Source of the DNA: CAMPJM01 sp964440915
GTDB lineage: Bacteria; Bacteroidota; Bacteroidia; Cytophagales; Cyclobacteriaceae
NCBI GenBank assembly: GCA_964440915.1
Contig: CAYTTV010000061.1
Location: 1 to 18,232, forward strand
DNA length: 18,232 nt
Direction of reading: 5' to 3'
Shown: positions 15,261-18,232 of the stretch, in pieces
Layout: each line of letters begins with the position of its first letter
How positions within the stretch are numbered: the first letter of the stretch is position 1
Translations under genes and position numbers: made by a program
The notes under the pieces: model-generated
The model's input: the letters and a program-made list of their open reading frames with translations, nothing else
Told to the model about the DNA's origin: nothing
Databases searched by the model: none

Positions 15261-16142
15261 ATGATAGAATTACCGGTAATTTCAGAAGAAGCTACAACAA
15301 GGTCTAAAAAACCAAACTGGCTCAGGGTAAAGCTACCCATCGGTAAAGAATATGCCAAAGTCAGAAAACTAGTAGACGAATATAAGTTACACACCATATG
15401 TGAAAGCGGAAGCTGTCCCAACATGGGAGAGTGCTGGGGAGCTGGCACCGCCACTTTCATGATACTCGGCAATGTCTGCACCAGAAGCTGCTCATTCTGC
15501 GCCGTGGCCACCGGCCGCCCTACGGAGTACGACGAAGATGAACCCCAAAGAGTAGCCGAAGCCATCCGCTTGATGGGCGTTAAACATGCCGTAATCACTT
15601 CGGTCAACAGAGATGAACTCAAAGACCGAGGTGCCGAGATATGGTATCAAACAGTGGTAGCCATCAAAAAAACATCTCCGCAAACCACCATTGAAACCCT
15701 CATTCCGGACGTAAAGGGCAATTGGGACGCACTTTACCGCATGATCAGTGCTGGCCAAGAAGTCGTTTCACATAATATGGAAACCGTCGAAAGGCTGTAC
15801 AGAAGGGTAAGACCACAAGCCAAATACGATAGAAGCTTGGAAGAGCTTCGACTCATAAAGGAGTACGGGAAACGATCCAAATCAGGTATTATGCTAGGGC
15901 TAGGCGAGACCGAAGATGAAGTCTACAAAGCCATGGATGACCTCGTGAAAAACGGCCTTGATATTCTTACCCTGGGGCAATATCTCCAACCCACTAAAAT
16001 GCATATAGAAGTGGCTGAATTCATTCATCCTGACAAATTTGCCCAGTACAAGGAAGAAGGATTGAAAAGAGGCCTGAAGTACGTAGAGTCCGGCCCCTTG
16101 GTTCGCTCTTCTTACCATGCAGAGAGGCACGTAAACGTATAG
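15261..16142 (+). CDS. lipA: Lipoyl synthase
   Basis: LipA is a radical-SAM enzyme that inserts two sulfur atoms into octanoyl-lysine on E2 or GcvH proteins to give the lipoyl group. The 293 residues are a normal length. Both iron-sulfur cluster sets are intact: the auxiliary cluster C47, C52, C58 (CESGSCPNMGEC) and the radical-SAM CxxxCxxC at C73, C77, C80 (CTRSCSFC). The C-terminal RSSYHAE (282-288) holds the serine that completes auxiliary-cluster ligation. The conserved GLGETEDEV and LTLGQYLQPT segments are also present. ATG 15261 is the only sensible start; an ATG at 15250 is in another frame and stops after four codons. The product is needed by the E2 partner of the E1 protein encoded about 3 kb upstream. 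No lipB is seen here. Confidence 0.97.
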   Translation: MIELPVISEEATTRSKKPNWLRVKLPIGKEYAKVRKLVDEYKLHTICESGSCPNMGECWGAGTATFMILGNVCTRSCSFCAVATGRPTEYDEDEPQRVAEAIRLMGVKHAVITSVNRDELKDRGAEIWYQTVVAIKKTSPQTTIETLIPDVKGNWDALYRMISAGQEVVSHNMETVERLYRRVRPQAKYDRSLEELRLIKEYGKRSKSGIMLGLGETEDEVYKAMDDLVKNGLDILTLGQYLQPTKMHIEVAEFIHPDKFAQYKEEGLKRGLKYVESGPLVRSSYHAERHVNV

Positions 16143-16151
16143 CAATATTAT

Positions 16152-16190
16152 TTGGGCGGCGAACAGGCTATCCGCTTCAACTCCGCCCAA
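16152..16190. repeat. Inverted repeat TTGGGCGG/CCGCCCAA
   Basis: A perfect 8-bp G/C-rich stem with a 23-nt loop begins 10 nt after the lipA stop codon. It may stabilise the lipA transcript end or be part of a larger repeat unit in this spacer. Confidence 0.5.
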
Positions 16191-16418
16191 CCACATGCTT
16201 CTGCCGGCTTAGTCGCAAGAGTAGATCATCAGCCTATAACAAATACAAATCCAGCACATGCGGGGTTTCCGCTGCTATCCTTGCCGCAAGTTCCATCATA
16301 GAGCACAGGAACTAGGAGCACTCAGGTCTCCTTAATCTACACAAGAGTCTCAAAAGGCCTTAGCAGCAGCGCTCAAAGATAGGGAACTATAATAGCCGAA
16401 TTGTCCTTAATATGCTGT

Positions 16419-16422
16419 AGGA
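16419..16422 (+). promoter_or_regulatory. Ribosome binding site of uvrC
   Basis: AGGA within GTAGGAAA lies 9 nt before ATG 16432. It is one of only two convincing Shine-Dalgarno sequences in the window and supports this start. Confidence 0.5.
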
Positions 16423-16431
16423 AATTAATTT

Positions 16432-18225
16432 ATGGAAGTACCATTCTATACATCCGAGCAGATACATCAGCTCCCCACTCAACCAGGAATATATAAATTT
16501 TACAATCAAGAGGGGACGCTGATTTATGTAGGCAAGGCCAAAAACATAAAAAAAAGGGTCAGCAGCTATTTTACCAAAGCGCATACTGCCGACAGGAAGA
16601 CCAAGAAAATGGTTTCCGAAATCCGGCGCATAGAATTTACGATAGTCGGTTCAGAATTCGACGCCCTTCTGCTTGAAAATAACCTCATCAAAACCAACCT
16701 GCCCCGATATAACATCATGCTCAGGGATGACAAATCATACCCATACCTTTGCGTCACCAACGAGCGGTTTCCTAGGATCATCTCCACTAGAAAGAGAATC
16801 CCTAATTATGGCACTTATTTTGGACCTTACTCCAGTGTGAGAGCCATGTACAACGTATTGGAGCTTATTAGAAGCCTCTATACCATCAGGACCTGTTCGT
16901 ACAATCTTTCGGAAGAAAATATTGCCAAAGGAAAATTTAAGGTTTGCTTAGAATATCATATTGGCAATTGCAAAGGCATATGCGAAGGACTGCAATCAGA
17001 AGAAGAATACAATCATGACATTGAGCAGGCCAAAGTACTGCTAAAAGGCAATATGAACCTGGGCAGAACCTACTTCAAGAAGAAGATGTTGGAGGCTTCC
17101 GAAAATATGGAATATGAAAAGGCCCATGAATATAAGGAAAAGCTTTTATCGCTAGAAAACTTTCAATCCAAATCCCTGGTGGTGAATGAAAGGATTGGCG
17201 ATACAGATGTTATCACCATTGTGTCTGACGAAAAAGCTGCATTCGTCAATTACCTGAAGATAAAAGACGGCACCATTATTTTTACAAAAACTGTAGAAGT
17301 CAAGAAGAAACTGAATGAAAAGGACGAAGATATCCTAGCCTTAGTGGCAGTGGCCCTTATGGAGCGATTCGAGAGCCATGCAAAAGAAATCATCTCCAAT
17401 ATCCCTATCGAAGCAGACCTTGGCATAGAGAAGTCGGTCCCAAAAATAGGAGACAAAAAGAAGCTAGTAGACCTTTCCATAAAAAATGCGCTATTCTATA
17501 AAAAAGATAGGTACAACGCTATTGAAACTAGCAAACAGAAGGAACATCATGCCGTTGTAACATTACAGAAGGACTTGCATTTGAAGGCGTTGCCCAAGCA
17601 TATAGAGTGCTTCGACAACTCCAATATCCAAGGGAGTGACCCCGTGGCATCTATGGTATGTTTTAAAAATGGAAAGCCTTCAAAAAAAGATTACCGGCAT
17701 TTCCATATTAAAACAGTAGTGGGACCTGACGACTTTGCCTCAATGGCCGAAGTGACCTATCGTAGGTATAAACGACAGTTGGAAGAAAATGCCCCTCTTC
17801 CCGACCTCATTGTTATTGATGGAGGGAAAGGCCAGTTGAACGCCGCCAGCAGCAGCTTAAAATCCCTGGGCCTCTATGGCCAGATTCCTATTATCGGCAT
17901 AGCCAAACGGCTGGAAGAAATCTATTTTCCAGAAGATCAATACCCTGTTCATATTGACAAAAAGTCTCCATCCCTTGTATTGCTACAGAAAGTAAGGGAT
18001 GAAGCACACCGTTTTGCCATCACCTTTCATAGAAACAAGCGAAGTAAGAATAGTTTCAATACGCAGCTAGAGTCAATTAAAGGCATCGGGAAAAAGACCA
18101 CAGATACATTGCTCAGTCATTTTAAGTCGATATCGAAAATTAAATCAGCTCCCGCAGAAGAACTTGAAGCCCTCATCGGCAAAGACAAAGCGAGGATTGT
18201 AAAGCAACATCTCCCAGAGTTATAA
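16432..18225 (+). CDS. uvrC: Excinuclease ABC subunit C
   Basis: UvrC makes both incisions around a lesion marked by UvrAB during nucleotide excision repair. The 597 residues hold every domain in order. The GIY-YIG nuclease (about 14-95) has PGIYKFY, IYVGKAKNIKKRV and E82 for the 3' cut. Four cysteines C155, C172, C180 and C184 match the iron-sulfur cluster site of the family. A UVR helix pair lies at about 215-246. The RNase-H-like nuclease, for the 5' cut, has D395 (CFDNSN), D463 (VIDGGKGQL) and H534 (TFHRNKR). The helix-hairpin-helix tail is SIKGIGKKTTDTLLSHF (548-564). The gene is complete: ATG 16432 with AGGA upstream, stop TAA 18223-18225, 7 nt from the window edge. It appears to be transcribed on its own after the structured spacer. 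Confidence 0.97.
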   Translation: MEVPFYTSEQIHQLPTQPGIYKFYNQEGTLIYVGKAKNIKKRVSSYFTKAHTADRKTKKMVSEIRRIEFTIVGSEFDALLLENNLIKTNLPRYNIMLRDDKSYPYLCVTNERFPRIISTRKRIPNYGTYFGPYSSVRAMYNVLELIRSLYTIRTCSYNLSEENIAKGKFKVCLEYHIGNCKGICEGLQSEEEYNHDIEQAKVLLKGNMNLGRTYFKKKMLEASENMEYEKAHEYKEKLLSLENFQSKSLVVNERIGDTDVITIVSDEKAAFVNYLKIKDGTIIFTKTVEVKKKLNEKDEDILALVAVALMERFESHAKEIISNIPIEADLGIEKSVPKIGDKKKLVDLSIKNALFYKKDRYNAIETSKQKEHHAVVTLQKDLHLKALPKHIECFDNSNIQGSDPVASMVCFKNGKPSKKDYRHFHIKTVVGPDDFASMAEVTYRRYKRQLEENAPLPDLIVIDGGKGQLNAASSSLKSLGLYGQIPIIGIAKRLEEIYFPEDQYPVHIDKKSPSLVLLQKVRDEAHRFAITFHRNKRSKNSFNTQLESIKGIGKKTTDTLLSHFKSISKIKSAPAEELEALIGKDKARIVKQHLPEL

Positions 18226-18232
18226 TTTCTTG

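Larger units (their letters stand above)
16143..16431. other. GC-rich structured spacer, possible dispersed repeat element
   Basis: This 289-nt gap has no credible gene and differs in texture from the other A/T-rich spacers. It contains an 8-bp inverted repeat, TTGGGCGG (16152-16159) with CCGCCCAA (16183-16190), around a 23-nt loop. A second inverted repeat is AGTTCC (16289-16294) with GGAACT (16308-16313). The word TCCGCT occurs twice (16171-16176, 16268-16273). GC-rich spacers with such short repeated words resemble intergenic repeat elements, but copy number cannot be judged from one window. No T-run follows the first hairpin, so a terminator role for lipA is weak. Confidence 0.4.

Noticed and set aside
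15224..15622. 132-codon open frame on the minus strand
   Set aside because: Antisense to the cysteine-rich N-terminal part of lipA; the composition is that of a shadow frame.
16152..16190. Rho-independent terminator for lipA
   Set aside because: The stem is only 8 bp with a 23-nt loop and no T-run follows; kept as an inverted repeat instead.
1..18232. CRISPR array, tRNA/rRNA genes, insertion sequences or phage genes
   Set aside because: No regularly spaced direct repeats, no cloverleaf or rRNA sequence, and no transposase, integrase or phage structural protein were seen on either strand.

Overview
The window looks like a piece of a Bacteroidota chromosome, most likely a member of the Cytophagia. 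Four things point there: a single-chain SecDF, a fused alpha/beta E1 subunit of a 2-oxoacid dehydrogenase, a TonB receptor with an N-terminal carboxypeptidase-D-like domain, and a YtxJ/BrxC-type thiol protein. Several spacers also carry matches to the Bacteroidetes -7 promoter box TAnnTTTG, and most start codons lack a Shine-Dalgarno sequence. I see no tRNA, rRNA, CRISPR array, insertion sequence, integrase or phage gene. The content is mostly housekeeping, with one iron-uptake cassette and three proteins of unknown function.

Layout. (1) 1-3963, plus strand: the C-terminal end of an AraC-type regulator, then a TonB-dependent siderophore receptor and a PepSY membrane protein 3 nt behind it. 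A well-formed promoter and a 19-bp palindrome precede the receptor, and a 14-bp-stem hairpin closes the unit. This reads as a regulator, outer-membrane receptor and inner-membrane reductase for one ferric siderophore. (2) 3993-10459, minus strand, in transcription order: an M16 zinc peptidase, ispF (ATGA overlap), a D-2-hydroxyacid dehydrogenase, a small exported protein of unknown function, and secDF. (3) 10580-12559, plus strand, divergent from the peptidase: the fused E1 subunit. (4) 12725-14328, plus strand: an exported, very basic, internally repeated protein followed 2 nt later by a YtxJ-type protein. (5) 14463-16142: a probable outer-membrane protein of unknown function and lipA. (6) 16143-16431: an unusual GC-rich, structured spacer. 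(7) 16432-18225: uvrC, complete.

Functional links. LipA makes the lipoyl group that the E2 partner of the E1 protein needs, although no E2, E3 or lipB gene is present. IspF feeds isoprenoid synthesis. SecDF supports export of the many signal-peptide proteins encoded here. The two points I would follow up first are the small exported protein directly upstream of secDF, whose position and Pro-containing C-terminus resemble secretion-monitoring arrest peptides, and the repeat protein at 12725-13984, which has a gap-free 90-residue duplication built on a shorter Tyr-x-Gly motif.
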